DNA from: JAKAIY01 sp963809385 | Lineage (GTDB): Bacteria; Chloroflexota; Ktedonobacteria; Ktedonobacterales; JADMIN01 | DNA: 64,000 nt | Direction of reading: 5' to 3' | Assembly: GCA_963809385.1 (NCBI GenBank) | Contig: CAWEJL010000013.1 | Coordinates: forward strand, 1-64,000 | Part shown: positions 1 through 8,735 of the stretch, piece after piece | Layout of the letters: each line of letters begins with the position of its first letter | Numbering within the stretch: position 1 is the first letter of the stretch | Position numbers and translations under genes: made by a program | Notes under the pieces: generated by a model | Database searches by the model: none | Told to the model about the DNA's origin: nothing | What the model saw: only the letters and a program-made list of their open reading frames with translations

Positions 1-69
1 CGTTTTGGGACATCCCACTGAAGGTCCTGCCACGCCACATCTTCCGTCAAGCCAAGCGGTGAAAACCGC

Positions 70-282
70 TCATGTAGGGCGCTTGAAGATCAACACCCAG
101 GTGTAGACCGTTCCTGTCAGCTCCCACCCATCGCCGCCAATGAGCGCCAGGAATGGCGCCAGCTCCTGTTTGCTGAACGCGCGCTTGCCCGGCAGCGGGT
201 AGGGCGCGCCATTCAGCGACGCCTCAGCCACATGCTTGTAGTCATCCAGCCACACCACCAGGTAATCCCACTTCTGCGCCAT
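70..282 (-). CDS. Small DUF4177-like protein
   Basis: A 70-residue soluble protein. It opens with a WDYLVVWLDD strand, has a central ALIGGDGWELTG motif and ends in a hydrophobic strand (VYTWVLIFKRP). The order strand, then LN-G-GWEL, then strand is that of DUF4177-type small proteins, whose function is unknown. The ATG at 282 follows a good ribosome site (GGGAGGGG, 3 bases away). No neighbour shares its direction closely enough to suggest an operon. The family call is by motif resemblance only. Confidence 0.55.
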   Translation of the reverse strand: MAQKWDYLVVWLDDYKHVAEASLNGAPYPLPGKRAFSKQELAPFLALIGGDGWELTGTVYTWVLIFKRPT

Positions 283-558
283 CTACCCCTCCCGCCATGC
301 GGAGCGCCTGGAGACCTACGCCGCCTACGACCGCATCCAACCACTCTCACGCGCCATATCTCCACAGGCGCGTGGGAGTGCGACCTGCGTGATGTCACAA
401 CATCCGGCGAAAGCCGTCTGGTCGCGGGCCACTTTCGCGGCGGTCTAGATGGGTATGTCACAACACCGACCACCCGTCAATACCCTTGCGCGCCATTTCC
501 GCCAAAGGCGTCGAAGGCGTCGAAGGCGCTGACGCCCCAGCGCTTTCAGCGCGCCACC

Positions 559-1386
559 CTACACCCGTCCCTTGCGCCCGCCATTCACGGCTGGCTCCGG
601 CTCTGGCTCCGGGCGCGCCGGCCACACATCCGACACCACATCGCAGAACGATGACACCTGCTCGAACACCGTATGCCGCTCCACATCGCGCGCCACCGCG
701 TGAAACGAGCGCCCCAGCACTTCCAGCCGCTTATACGCCGCCCCCAGCAGCTCATACGCCTCGCGCCCGTCACGCAACGGCACAACGTGATCGTGCCGCG
801 CCGCGATCACCAGCGACGGAACCACCACCTCCGGCAACTGCCGCCGCAGCCACGGCAGCGCCCGTAGCAGCGAATGCAACGCCACCGTCGGCGTCCAGCG
901 GTAGGTCTCGCGCCGGGGGCCGAGCCGCCGCCGCAGGTCGCGAATATCCTCACCCCACGCCGGGATGAATGGCGTCACCCGTCGTAGCGCCCAGACCGCC
1001 GGCTCCAGCGAGCTCGCCATCCGCACCGGCGGACACATCGCCACGACCCCTCCCAGCGCGGGTCGCGTCGAGGCCGCCGCCAGCACCAGCGCCGCCCCCA
1101 GCGAATGCCCGACCAGGAACACCGGCCTTCCACCCGCCCCCTGCTCCTCCCCCAGCGCCCTGTCCGCCGCCGCTCCCACCGCCGCCAGCCACTCATCCCA
1201 GCCGTGCTTCGCCAGATCATGGATCGTCGTGCGATGCCCCGGCAGCGTCAGAAACTCCGTCTCATAGCCCCGCTCGCGCAGCGCCGCCCCCAACTCCTCC
1301 AGATCATCTGGCAAGCCGTTGATTCCATGCGCAAGCACGCACAACCCGCGCGGGTGCGCTTCCCCCGCTCGCTCTCCGCCGTCCAC
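559..1386 (-). CDS. Alpha/beta hydrolase (esterase/lipase type)
   Basis: A 275-residue serine hydrolase of the carboxylesterase/monoacylglycerol-lipase type. Visible are the oxyanion strand VLAHGINGLPDD near residue 20, the nucleophile elbow GHSLGAA near residue 95, an acid-bearing stretch ARHDHVVP near 195 and a C-terminal histidine in GRSFHAVARD near 225. A short Pro-Glu repeat (PEPEPEP) and a basic tail end the protein. The chosen start is a GTG with AGGAG about 13 bases upstream; no ATG fits better. It probably hydrolyses a short acyl ester in the cytoplasm; substrate unknown. It stands alone. Confidence 0.8.
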   Translation of the reverse strand: MDGGERAGEAHPRGLCVLAHGINGLPDDLEELGAALRERGYETEFLTLPGHRTTIHDLAKHGWDEWLAAVGAAADRALGEEQGAGGRPVFLVGHSLGAALVLAAASTRPALGGVVAMCPPVRMASSLEPAVWALRRVTPFIPAWGEDIRDLRRRLGPRRETYRWTPTVALHSLLRALPWLRRQLPEVVVPSLVIAARHDHVVPLRDGREAYELLGAAYKRLEVLGRSFHAVARDVERHTVFEQVSSFCDVVSDVWPARPEPEPEPAVNGGRKGRV

Positions 1387-1496
1387 GGTCCCGTTCGCTC
1401 CTTAATGCCGCGAATGCCGCGTCAACATCGGAATGCCACTTTATCCTTGATTCTTGCGACTCGCCCATCACAACACGTGAACAGTAGTCAATGCCT

Positions 1497-1709
1497 CTAT
1501 CTCTGTCTATACACATTGAGATAATAGAGACCCGCGGCGAAAACATTCAAAATAAGAAACGCCAGCGCCCAATAATCCTTCGCGGCGCTCGTCAATTCGC
1601 CATTCCTGATCATGTCCCGGAACATCCATATCCAAAACGTGATCAACGGCACACCTATACACAATGAAAGTATGACCGAAAGGGCGGCCGGTGTAATTGC
1701 CTGAGCCAT
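1497..1709 (-). CDS. Small two-helix membrane protein
   Basis: A 70-residue protein with two predicted membrane helices (about residues 7-28 and 45-63) joined by a charged loop (FRDMIRNGELTSAAKDYW). The W-x-W-M-F-R-D pattern in the first helix recalls the small PLDc_N-type membrane proteins, which have no known enzymatic role. The ATG at 1709 has a GGAGC ribosome site at proper distance. It sits in the gap between the hydrolase and the first glycosyltransferase and appears to be its own unit. Confidence 0.6.
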   Translation of the reverse strand: MAQAITPAALSVILSLCIGVPLITFWIWMFRDMIRNGELTSAAKDYWALAFLILNVFAAGLYYLNVYRQR

Positions 1710-1824
1710 GATAAGCTCCTACTCTGTTTTCGGTTGGAGCCGCAAAGGGCAAGCGTTTGAGCGCCTGCTCTGAAGAGATAGTCGCCGTTTTCTCAATTTT
1801 ATACGAATCAGCGCCCACAGAGTC

Positions 1825-3426
1825 TTAAATTTGGAGAATCCCTGTTCGCTTGCGCCACGCCCGCCAGCCCAGCCATGCCAGATACGCCACCACCGGCCCG
1901 AACGCCACCAGCGAGCGGTAGCCATACACCGGCGACGCTTGCAGCGGCAGGAAGCCGTACAGCGTCAGCGCGCCGCCCGCCAGCAGCCCCGCCGCGACCT
2001 GCAAGCGCCCCCACGGCGCCACTGCCGCCAGCGCCACCACCCAGGTCACATACCACGGCCAGAACCACCCGCTGGCCACCACCGCAAACCACAGCAGCGC
2101 CCAGCCCCATGCGGAGAGCGTTCCTTCCAGCGTCCGCGTCCGCCGGAACTCCCACAGCCACAGCCCCGTGAACGCCAGCAGCGCCAGCGCCTTCAGCCCC
2201 GTCTCCACCACCGTCCGCGCCTGGTCCACGCTCAGCCCCAGCGCTCCCTGCGCCAGCCAGCGCAGCGGCCACGACACCGACTCCAGCAGCGAATTATCGA
2301 GTTGCTGCGCGGGTGGCGAGAAGAGCAGCGCCCCCAGCGTCTTCGGCCCGGCCCACAGCGGAGCCGCCGTCACCGCAACCACCAGCGCCACCACACCCAC
2401 GCGCCACGCCAGCGCCCACGCCACCCTCCGCCACGGCTCGCCCGCCGCCCGCGCCCGCCAGATCACGTAGCCGCCATACAGCGGCAGCAGCGCCACCGGC
2501 GTGACCTTCGTGGCGATCGACAGCCCGATCAGCGCCAGCCCCGCCGCCTCCCAGCCACGTGTGAGCGCATAGACGCCCAGCAGCAGGAAGAACAGCATCA
2601 CCGCGTCATTGTGCGCGCTCGCGCCGAACTCCAGCAGGCACAGTGGACTCCAGCCGTAGAACAGTGTTCCCGCCAGCCGCCGCTCCGGCGCAATCCGCCC
2701 CAGGATCGCCCACACCAGCGCCACATTCGCCAGATGTGACGCCAGCCCCACCAGCTTGAACAACGCCACATACGCCGCCAGCCCGCCACCCAGCGCCTCC
2801 GCCAGCCGCGCCACCACATCCGAGAGCCCCAGCCACACCGGCCCATAGACTGACCGCGTCGTCTGCCAGTAGACCAGCGACAGGAACGGATCGCGCGGGA
2901 AGTCCGACGGCGTCGCGATCAGCGGGTTCGCGTGGTGCAGCGCGCTGATGCGCCCATAGAGAATATAGGAGAAGACATCATCCGACGGCAGCGACGGCAG
3001 CAGCGCCAGCGTCAGCCCCATCACCGCCGCGCCGCCCAGCGCCAGCCACAGCCCCCACCTCATCTCCCCCTCTCCTCCCAGGAAAGGGGAAGATGAGGTG
3101 AGGTCCGTCTCCCCCTCTCCTCGCGGGAGAGGGGGCCGGGGGGTGAGGTCGCGCGCCCGCCAGACCGCCAGCCCCCATGCGAGACTCGCCCCGACCAGCA
3201 GCGTCGCGAACAGCGCCAGTTGCGCCCATCCTTGCGATGGCGTGACGCTCGCCGTGACCATCGTCTCGCCGAACACTGCCCGCGCCGGCCACAACAGCCA
3301 CGGCCACACCCGCGCCAGCGGCGAGATCGTCTGCGTTACTCCACCCAGCGGCGCCACCACGTACAGCGCCAGCAGAAACGCCTCGATCCCTACCCCCGCC
3401 AGCGCCACCCGCTTCCATGCCGCCAT
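1825..3426 (-). CDS. Membrane glycosyltransferase, MptA/B-like, with in-frame repeat insert
   Basis: A multi-pass membrane protein of about 533 residues with 11-13 hydrophobic segments. The first outer loop has the acidic motif LPSDDVFSYILYGR, typical of polyprenol-phosphate-mannose-dependent glycosyltransferases (MptA/MptB type, GT-C fold), where the Asp pair is thought catalytic. It probably adds sugars to a lipid or cell-wall glycan on the outer face. The frame is open upstream to 3504, but I place the start at ATG 3426 because the upstream part only translates a palindromic repeat. A second repeat pair (3063-3152) is translated inside the gene as a Pro/Gly/Glu-rich loop of about 35 residues between helices. 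The donor and acceptor are unknown. Confidence 0.75.
   Translation of the reverse strand: MAAWKRVALAGVGIEAFLLALYVVAPLGGVTQTISPLARVWPWLLWPARAVFGETMVTASVTPSQGWAQLALFATLLVGASLAWGLAVWRARDLTPRPPLPRGEGETDLTSSSPFLGGEGEMRWGLWLALGGAAVMGLTLALLPSLPSDDVFSYILYGRISALHHANPLIATPSDFPRDPFLSLVYWQTTRSVYGPVWLGLSDVVARLAEALGGGLAAYVALFKLVGLASHLANVALVWAILGRIAPERRLAGTLFYGWSPLCLLEFGASAHNDAVMLFFLLLGVYALTRGWEAAGLALIGLSIATKVTPVALLPLYGGYVIWRARAAGEPWRRVAWALAWRVGVVALVVAVTAAPLWAGPKTLGALLFSPPAQQLDNSLLESVSWPLRWLAQGALGLSVDQARTVVETGLKALALLAFTGLWLWEFRRTRTLEGTLSAWGWALLWFAVVASGWFWPWYVTWVVALAAVAPWGRLQVAAGLLAGGALTLYGFLPLQASPVYGYRSLVAFGPVVAYLAWLGWRAWRKRTGILQI
3063..3152. repeat. Palindromic repeat A, two copies inside a gene
   Basis: Two head-to-tail copies of a GC-rich palindromic element. 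The second copy holds CCCCCTCTCCTCGCGGGAGA then GGGGGCC and GGGGTGAGGTC. The two copies lie in frame inside the glycosyltransferase gene and are translated as a hydrophilic insert. Other copies in the window are at 3431, 5637, 9892, 10129, 10186, 38420, 41084 and 52228. Confidence 0.9.
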
Positions 3427-3430
3427 CCGA

Positions 3431-3474
3431 TTCCCCCTCTCCTCGCGGGAGAGGGGGTTAGGGGGTGAGGTCCG
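3431..3474. repeat. Palindromic repeat A copy that ends next to a start codon
   Basis: A copy of repeat A lying just upstream of the ATG at 3426. Read on the minus strand it supplies GAGGAGAGGGGGAATCGG directly before the ATG, so the arm of the repeat doubles as the Shine-Dalgarno sequence of the glycosyltransferase gene. Confidence 0.85.
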
Positions 3475-3635
3475 CCCGGCCACTCGCTGCGCGCCGCGCC
3501 CCATGCTCGTACTCCATCCCGATCAAATCCGCGAACTGGCCGGCTGGTGGGCAAACCCGCCGCGAAGGCGCGCCTTCGCGGCCTGGGGCGCGGCGCTTGC
3601 CCTTCATGCGAAACACACTTCATGGCCAGGCCACC

Positions 3636-5546
3636 CTACCGCCGCCACTGCCCGCCGCCCGGCCCGCCCGGAGCGCCCGGCCCGTCCGGTGGGGGCGGCC
3701 ACAATGGCGCCGCCCCCGGCGGTGTCGCGGGTGGTGGCGCGGATGGCCCCGGTTGTGGCGCGGGCTGCGCCCCCGCGGGCGTCCCTGGCGCAGGAGGCGC
3801 CTGCCACTGTGGCGCGCGGCCCGCCTCCCCTGGCCACAGCGGCGTGGCTGGCGTCTGCCCTGATTGTGGCTGCGGCCCTGATTGTGGCTGCGGCCCTGAT
3901 TGTGGCTGCGGCCCTGATTGTGGCTGCGGCTGTGGCGCCTGCCACTGCTGTGGCCCCGATTGCGGCGCCTGCCACGACTGCGGCTGTGGAAGTGGCGCTT
4001 GACCTGGACGGCCCGCGCCGGGGCGTGACATGCCGCGCCCCGTCCCCGGTGGCGGCGTTTGCGGTGGCAGAGATTGTGGCCCCGATTGCGGCGCCTGCCA
4101 CGGCCCGCGCGGAGCGGCCTGCTGCCCGCCGGGCGGCGTCATCGCGGAGGACGCCGGGCGAGGGGACGAGGCCGGACGCGCGGGCGGGCTTCCCGCGGGC
4201 GTCATCATCGCCAGCACACCATCCCCCACCATCGTGGACGTGGGCGCGCTACCTGGCTTGCGGGCGCGCATCCGCGCCCAGATCGCCCAGCCAAACAGCG
4301 CCATAGCCCCCGTCTGCGTCACCCCCAGGATGATCGCGTCCAGCCGCCCCACGCTCTGAAGCTGGATGTATTGCGAGAACGTCCCCGCCACCAGCAGGAA
4401 GGCCACCGACAGCACCGGCCAGCGCCACAGCCCTGACCGCCGGTCGCGCATCGTCGAGAACTCCCAGACAACGATGAAAATGAATGGCTCCAGATAATAG
4501 TAGGGCCAGACCTGCTTGCTCAGCATCGGCGTCGCCAGCGCGCCCAGCGCCACCAGCGCCCAAACATCCTCGTCTTGCGCCGTCAGCCGCATCCGCCGCG
4601 CCGCCAGCCACGTCACCACCACCACCACCAGAATCACGCTATACATATCCAGCCGCTTCGCCACCGCATCCAACAGATACCGCAGGTGATTCAGCGACCC
4701 CACCGATGAGCCGGTATACGCGAACAGCGCCCAGATCGAATCGCTGCCGATCTGGGCGCTGCTGCGCCAGGAGACGAAGGTATACATGGCGTCGGCGCGG
4801 TCGAAGAGGAAAAACGGCGCCAGCCCCAGCGCCGCCACCAGCGCGCTGATCCCGCCGAACGCCGCCAGCGTCCGCCACGCCCGCGTCAGCAACAGCAACA
4901 CACCCAGCGCGATCAGCGGAATCAGCGCCGTCGTCCGCGTCAGGAACGCCAGCCCCGCCAGCAAGCCCGCCAGCTCCGGCTTATCCCGCTGCAACAGCAG
5001 CACCGCCCCAATCAGCAGGCACAGCATCAGCGGCTGCTCGACGTGATACCAGATCGAATACGTCTGCCACGTCAGCGGCGAGAGCGTCACCAGCGCGTAG
5101 ACCAGCAGCCGCTGCGCCTCCGGCGCCCCTGGATACAGCCGGTCCATCACTCGCAGGCAGAGATAGCCCAGAATCGGGACCAGCACAATGAACGGCAGCG
5201 TCACGAACGTGATCTGCTCGCCATAATTCCCGGCGAACCCCAGCGCCCGCGCCAGCCAGAGCAGCGGCGCCATCAGGAAGATGCTCAGCGGCGGGTTATA
5301 GTTGGGATAGGTCAGGTCAGCCCGCACCGCGTACATCTGGAACGGCTGCCCGCGCAGGATGTAGTCCGCCGACCGCAGGAAGAAGTTGGTCAGGTCGCTA
5401 TCGGCGATGGTCTGCACCGCCCGCGTGCCGCGCACGATCGAGGTCACGCCCAGCAGCAGCGAGACCGCTGTTACCAGCCAAAACATCCATCGTGGCGCCC
5501 GTACGGGCGCGCTGGGAGAAGCGGCATCTGGGACAGGTGATCGCAT
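3636..5546 (-). CDS. GT87-like membrane glycosyltransferase with Pro/Gln-rich tail
   Basis: A 636-residue protein. Residues 1 to about 430 hold some 10-11 membrane helices; the first outer loop has IADSDLTNFF and YPNYNPPLSIF, the pattern of the GT87/DUF2029 mannosyltransferase family acting on polyprenyl-linked donors. The last 190 residues form a low-complexity Pro/Gln/Gly/Ala tail, with a six-residue unit (QPQSGP) repeated four times in tandem. The start is set at ATG 5546 (GAGGAT just upstream, protein beginning MRSPVPD), not at the longer open frame reaching 5717. The tail is likely cytoplasmic or surface-exposed and disordered. The gene follows the same strand as the previous glycosyltransferase, so joint transcription is possible. 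Confidence 0.75.
   Translation of the reverse strand: MRSPVPDAASPSAPVRAPRWMFWLVTAVSLLLGVTSIVRGTRAVQTIADSDLTNFFLRSADYILRGQPFQMYAVRADLTYPNYNPPLSIFLMAPLLWLARALGFAGNYGEQITFVTLPFIVLVPILGYLCLRVMDRLYPGAPEAQRLLVYALVTLSPLTWQTYSIWYHVEQPLMLCLLIGAVLLLQRDKPELAGLLAGLAFLTRTTALIPLIALGVLLLLTRAWRTLAAFGGISALVAALGLAPFFLFDRADAMYTFVSWRSSAQIGSDSIWALFAYTGSSVGSLNHLRYLLDAVAKRLDMYSVILVVVVVTWLAARRMRLTAQDEDVWALVALGALATPMLSKQVWPYYYLEPFIFIVVWEFSTMRDRRSGLWRWPVLSVAFLLVAGTFSQYIQLQSVGRLDAIILGVTQTGAMALFGWAIWARMRARKPGSAPTSTMVGDGVLAMMTPAGSPPARPASSPRPASSAMTPPGGQQAAPRGPWQAPQSGPQSLPPQTPPPGTGRGMSRPGAGRPGQAPLPQPQSWQAPQSGPQQWQAPQPQPQSGPQPQSGPQPQSGPQPQSGQTPATPLWPGEAGRAPQWQAPPAPGTPAGAQPAPQPGPSAPPPATPPGAAPLWPPPPDGPGAPGGPGGGQWRR
3858..3929. 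repeat. 18-base tandem repeat, four units
   Basis: Four identical copies of the 18-base unit CCCTGATTGTGGCTGCGG in direct tandem, with a diverged part-unit following. As 18 is a multiple of three, gain or loss of units keeps the frame; on the minus strand each unit codes for six residues of the tail of the GT87-like protein. Confidence 0.95.
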
Positions 5547-5636
5547 ATCCTCAAAATCCTCGCACTCCGCGCCGCCCACTACCACATCCGCCACAAAGAT
5601 CGGATGCGCGCTCCCCCTGTCAGCCTGCGCTACACA

Positions 5637-5672
5637 CCCTCTCCGCCAAGGAGAAGGAACAAGGGGTGAGGC
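5637..5672. repeat. Diverged palindromic repeat A copy
   Basis: A shorter, diverged copy of repeat A (arms around CCTCTCC and GGAGAAGG, then GGGGTGAGGC) in the leader region upstream of the GT87-like gene. Confidence 0.65.
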
Positions 5673-5855
5673 TAGCGCCCATGTGGCCGCGCGCACGGCT
5701 CCGCGCGCGCAGCCCACATCCGTTGCGAGTGTAGCATACCTCTGGCCAGACGCGCGCGCCTCTCACCCCACTGGGCCAACCACCCGCGCCACGTCCCAGC
5801 CCCGCGCTGGCGTCGCTCCGCAGCCACCTGACCCGTAGCCACAGGCCTACCCGCC

Positions 5856-5942
5856 CGGCATTCATGCCGCCGTCCACGTGCGCCGGCCATTCATGGCCGC
5901 GCCACCCTCGCCGTCCGCGTGCGCCGGCCATTCATGGCCGCG
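5856..5942. repeat. TTCA-centred palindromes, three copies
   Basis: One copy of CGGCATTCATGCCG followed by two copies of GCGCCGGCCATTCATGGCCG about 41 bases apart. Each is a hairpin with a TC centre (GGCCAT-TC-ATGGCC). They lie just beyond the stop of the anti-sigma gene. The same unit appears three times inside recD2 at 58874-58980. Confidence 0.9.
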
Positions 5943-5957
5943 CCACCCTCGCCGCCC

Positions 5958-6545
5958 CTACCACAACTGCGGCAGCCGCTCCGCCAGCGCACGCCGCCAT
6001 TCCGCCGAGGCGTCCGCCCGCGCCAGCCAGCCACCCGCGCCCAGCGCCAGCGCCGCCCCCGCGATCCACACACTCCAGGCGATCTCATCCGGCCCCGGCG
6101 TCGCCAGCAGTTGCAGCACATCCGGCCCCAGATGGCCCGCCGCGCCCACCAGCCCGCTCGCCGCGTAGGTGCGCCACCAGATGCCCACCGCCACGATCAA
6201 GGCCGACGCCATCACCACCAGACGCAGCCCCGGCCCGCGCCAGAACGCCGCCCGCGCCATGCGCCGCGCCGCCCGCCGCTGCCGCGCCTGCGCCAGCGCG
6301 AATGTCCGCTGCGCCTCATACGCCGCCACGCGTTGCGCAACCCGCGCCGCCAGATCCGCCGGGACTTGCGTCACCGCCGCCAGATCCGTCTCGCGCAGCG
6401 CTGGCTCCGCCAGCCGCTGCCGCGCCAGATCCCTCCGGCACCCCGCGCACTCCGCCAGGTGGCGCTCCAACTGAAGCGCCCCGCGATCATCCAGCCGCTC
6501 ATCAAGATACAAGCTCATCAAGACGCCCGCGCGCGTGTGCCTCAT
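5958..6545 (-). CDS. Anti-sigma factor with zinc finger
   Basis: A 195-residue protein. The N-terminal cytoplasmic part has the zf-HC2 (anti-sigma zinc-finger) signature HLAECAGCRRDL near residue 30, in which His and two Cys bind zinc. A coiled, Ala/Arg-rich linker follows, then two hydrophobic segments near residues 107-127 and 155-175 that would anchor it in the membrane. It overlaps the sigma gene by four bases (ATGA), the usual arrangement for a sigma/anti-sigma pair with coupled translation. It would hold the sigma factor inactive until a signal releases it; the signal is unknown. Confidence 0.85.
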   Translation of the reverse strand: MRHTRAGVLMSLYLDERLDDRGALQLERHLAECAGCRRDLARQRLAEPALRETDLAAVTQVPADLAARVAQRVAAYEAQRTFALAQARQRRAARRMARAAFWRGPGLRLVVMASALIVAVGIWWRTYAASGLVGAAGHLGPDVLQLLATPGPDEIAWSVWIAGAALALGAGGWLARADASAEWRRALAERLPQLW

Positions 6546-7342
6546 GGCCGCTCCTCCTCACCCGATGCCCCAGGCGCCTCATGCCCCCGCTCGAACAGCC
6601 CACGCAGGCCCGTCTCGATCGTATCAATCGTCGCCTGCAAGTTAACGCGAAGGTCCTCCGCGCGCGCTAATCCTTCGTTCCGCGCCCGCTCCAGGTCGCT
6701 CAACCGGTCCTTGAGCAGCGCCCGCGCCCGGAACAGATGGGTCTTCACGGTTCCGATCGGCACGCGCATGACCTCTGCGATCTCCTCGTAGCTCAGCTCT
6801 TGAAGGTGCCGCAGCACCAGCGCATGACGGTACTTCGCCGGCAGCAGCGCGATCTCCGCGCGCACCGTCTCCCGCACCTCCGCCTCAGCGGCGCGCGCGT
6901 GCGCGCTCGACAGCGCCCCCTGCGGCCCCAGCTCACGCGCATGCTCGGCTGCCATCTCCGCCCGCGCCGCCTCATCGCGCCGCCGCCCCTCACTCACCTT
7001 CAGGCAGTGCCGGTACGTGATGCGATACAGCCATGTCGCGAAGCGCGCCTCCTCGCGGAACCGCCCCAGCCCCTGCCACGCCGCCAGAAACACGTCCTGC
7101 GCCGCCTCGCTCGCCTCTTCCGGGTCCCGCAGCATCCGCAGCGCCAGCGTATAGACCTGCCGCTGATGCAGCCGCACCAGCACGCCAAAAGCCTCCTGGT
7201 CGCCAGCCCGCGCGCGCGCAATCAGCGCCGCCTCGCCAGCCGCGAGCGCGTCTCCACGCTCCGCCCCGGCGCCGAGGCCCGGCAGCGAGACGCCATCGAG
7301 GCCGCCCGCCGTCGCCATATAACTTGTCACCCACTCATCCAT
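6542..7342 (-). CDS. ECF RNA polymerase sigma factor
   Basis: An ECF-type sigma-70 factor of 266 residues. Region 2 is clear (DQEAFGVLVRLH, then DPEEASEAAQDVFLAAW and FREEARFATWLYRI), as is region 4 (LPAKYRHALVLRHLQELSYE and VMRVPIGTVKTHLFRARALL, the helix-turn-helix that reads the -35 box). Both ends are longer than usual: about 45 residues before region 2 and a 65-residue C-terminal extension. I place the start at ATG 7342; the frame is open to a GTG at 7435. It overlaps the anti-sigma gene downstream by four bases. It probably activates its own operon, but I could not recognise the promoter. Confidence 0.85.
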   Translation of the reverse strand: MDEWVTSYMATAGGLDGVSLPGLGAGAERGDALAAGEAALIARARAGDQEAFGVLVRLHQRQVYTLALRMLRDPEEASEAAQDVFLAAWQGLGRFREEARFATWLYRITYRHCLKVSEGRRRDEAARAEMAAEHARELGPQGALSSAHARAAEAEVRETVRAEIALLPAKYRHALVLRHLQELSYEEIAEVMRVPIGTVKTHLFRARALLKDRLSDLERARNEGLARAEDLRVNLQATIDTIETGLRGLFERGHEAPGASGEEERP

Positions 7343-7586
7343 ACCTGGTTGGAGCGGCTGACTCGAGGAAATGTTTCGCGCGTCGTCCAACTCGTCTGCT
7401 CGTGTCTCTGGTGGCCCTTGGCCACCCTCCCACACCCTACTGCCGCTGGCCTTTCGCCACCGCTCCCTGCGCTCCCCGTCCCAGCGCCCCCATCGTACAC
7501 TATCCTACGTAACACCGCCACCAGCTGGATGGTCATCCGCGAGGCGGCGCGTTCGTCATGAGCGCGACGCCCGTCCGCGCGCCGCC

Positions 7587-8735
7587 TCACTGCTCCGTTT
7601 GGGGTCGCACGCCGTCTCTGAGCAGGCGTTTGCCCACGAGGGTGCGCAGCACTTCGGCGGTTCCGCCAGCAATGGTAAACATGCGCGCGTCACGGACCAT
7701 GCGCTCCAGCGGCTCTTCGCGGCTGTAGCCGTACGAGCCGAAGATCTGTAGCGCCTCGTTGGAGACGCGCTGCGCCGCTTCGGCCGCGGCAATCTTCGCC
7801 AGCGCGGTCTCGGCGGGATCTGGCAAATCGTGGCCAGCGCCCCACGCGGCCCGATAGACCAGCCAGCGCGCCGACTCCACCGCGATTTGCATATCGGCCA
7901 GCTTCCACTGCAAGCCCTGGAAGTTTCCAATCGGCTGCCCAAACTGGCGGCGCTCGCGAGCGTGCGCTACGGCCAACTCTAGCGCCCCCTGGGCAATGCC
8001 CAGCGCGACGGCGGCCGCCCCGACGCGCTGGGCGTTATATACCGTGATAATGTCCTTGAAGCCGCGCGGCGTAGGGATGCGATTGGTGGCCGGAATGTGG
8101 CAGCCCTCCAGGATGACCTCGCCCTCCGGCATGCCGCGCACGCCCATCGTCGGGATGCGGCGCGTCGTCAGCCCGGCAGTCTCCGCCTCGACGACGAAGC
8201 AGCCGATCTCGTCCTCCTCCGCGACGCGCGCCGCCACCAGGTAGATACGAGACACGCCTACTCCGGTAATGAACCACTTGCGCCCCTCCAGCAGGTACGC
8301 GTCGCCCTCCCGGCGCGCCGTCGTCCGCATAGCGCGCGCATCCGAGCCTGCCTCGCGCTCCGTGATGCAGATCGCCGGCTTGTCGCCAGCCACCACCAGC
8401 GGCAGGTACCGCTGCCGCTGCTCCGGTGTCCCAAGCTGGCGCAGGATCGCCACCGGCCCAATGTTGGCGTCTACCACGATGCGAGCGGTCGTCGCGCAGG
8501 TCCGTCCGATCTGTTCCGCCACCAGCGCCGTCTCGAAGACGCTGCGGCCCTGGCCACCATCCTCAGCGGGCAGCGCCATACCCATGAACCCCGCGCGCGT
8601 CAGGTCAGCCACATTCTCCGCGGGCCACCGCTCCTCCCGGTCATACCCTGCCGCCCGCTCGCGAAAAGGACCGTCAGCCAGCGCCCGGGCGCTCGCGACA
8701 AGCGCGCGCTGCTCGTCAGTCAGTGAGAAATCCAT
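7587..8735 (-). CDS. Acyl-CoA dehydrogenase-fold flavoprotein lacking the catalytic Glu; candidate 3-sulfinopropionyl-CoA desulfinase
   Basis: A 382-residue flavoprotein with the whole acyl-CoA dehydrogenase layout: N-terminal helical domain, FAD-binding motif ICITEREAGSDARAM near 122, and C-terminal helices ending in YGYSREEPLERMVRDAR and GGTAEVLR. Dehydrogenases need a Glu at one of two places. Here the helix-G site is Gln236 (YNAQRVG) and the EGT site is Gly357 (IAGGTAE), so neither base is present. That Gln/Gly pair, plus an Arg at position 85 (TTARIVV), is the combination reported for the 3-sulfinopropionyl-CoA desulfinase AcdDPN7 of Advenella mimigardefordensis (Gln246, Gly366, Arg84). 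Function is inferred from those residues. ATG 8735 has GAGGAGG upstream. Confidence 0.8.
   Translation of the reverse strand: MDFSLTDEQRALVASARALADGPFRERAAGYDREERWPAENVADLTRAGFMGMALPAEDGGQGRSVFETALVAEQIGRTCATTARIVVDANIGPVAILRQLGTPEQRQRYLPLVVAGDKPAICITEREAGSDARAMRTTARREGDAYLLEGRKWFITGVGVSRIYLVAARVAEEDEIGCFVVEAETAGLTTRRIPTMGVRGMPEGEVILEGCHIPATNRIPTPRGFKDIITVYNAQRVGAAAVALGIAQGALELAVAHARERRQFGQPIGNFQGLQWKLADMQIAVESARWLVYRAAWGAGHDLPDPAETALAKIAAAEAAQRVSNEALQIFGSYGYSREEPLERMVRDARMFTIAGGTAEVLRTLVGKRLLRDGVRPQTEQ

Noticed and set aside
3858..3935. Possible CRISPR array
   Set aside because: Units are in direct tandem with no spacers and lie inside a coding tail.
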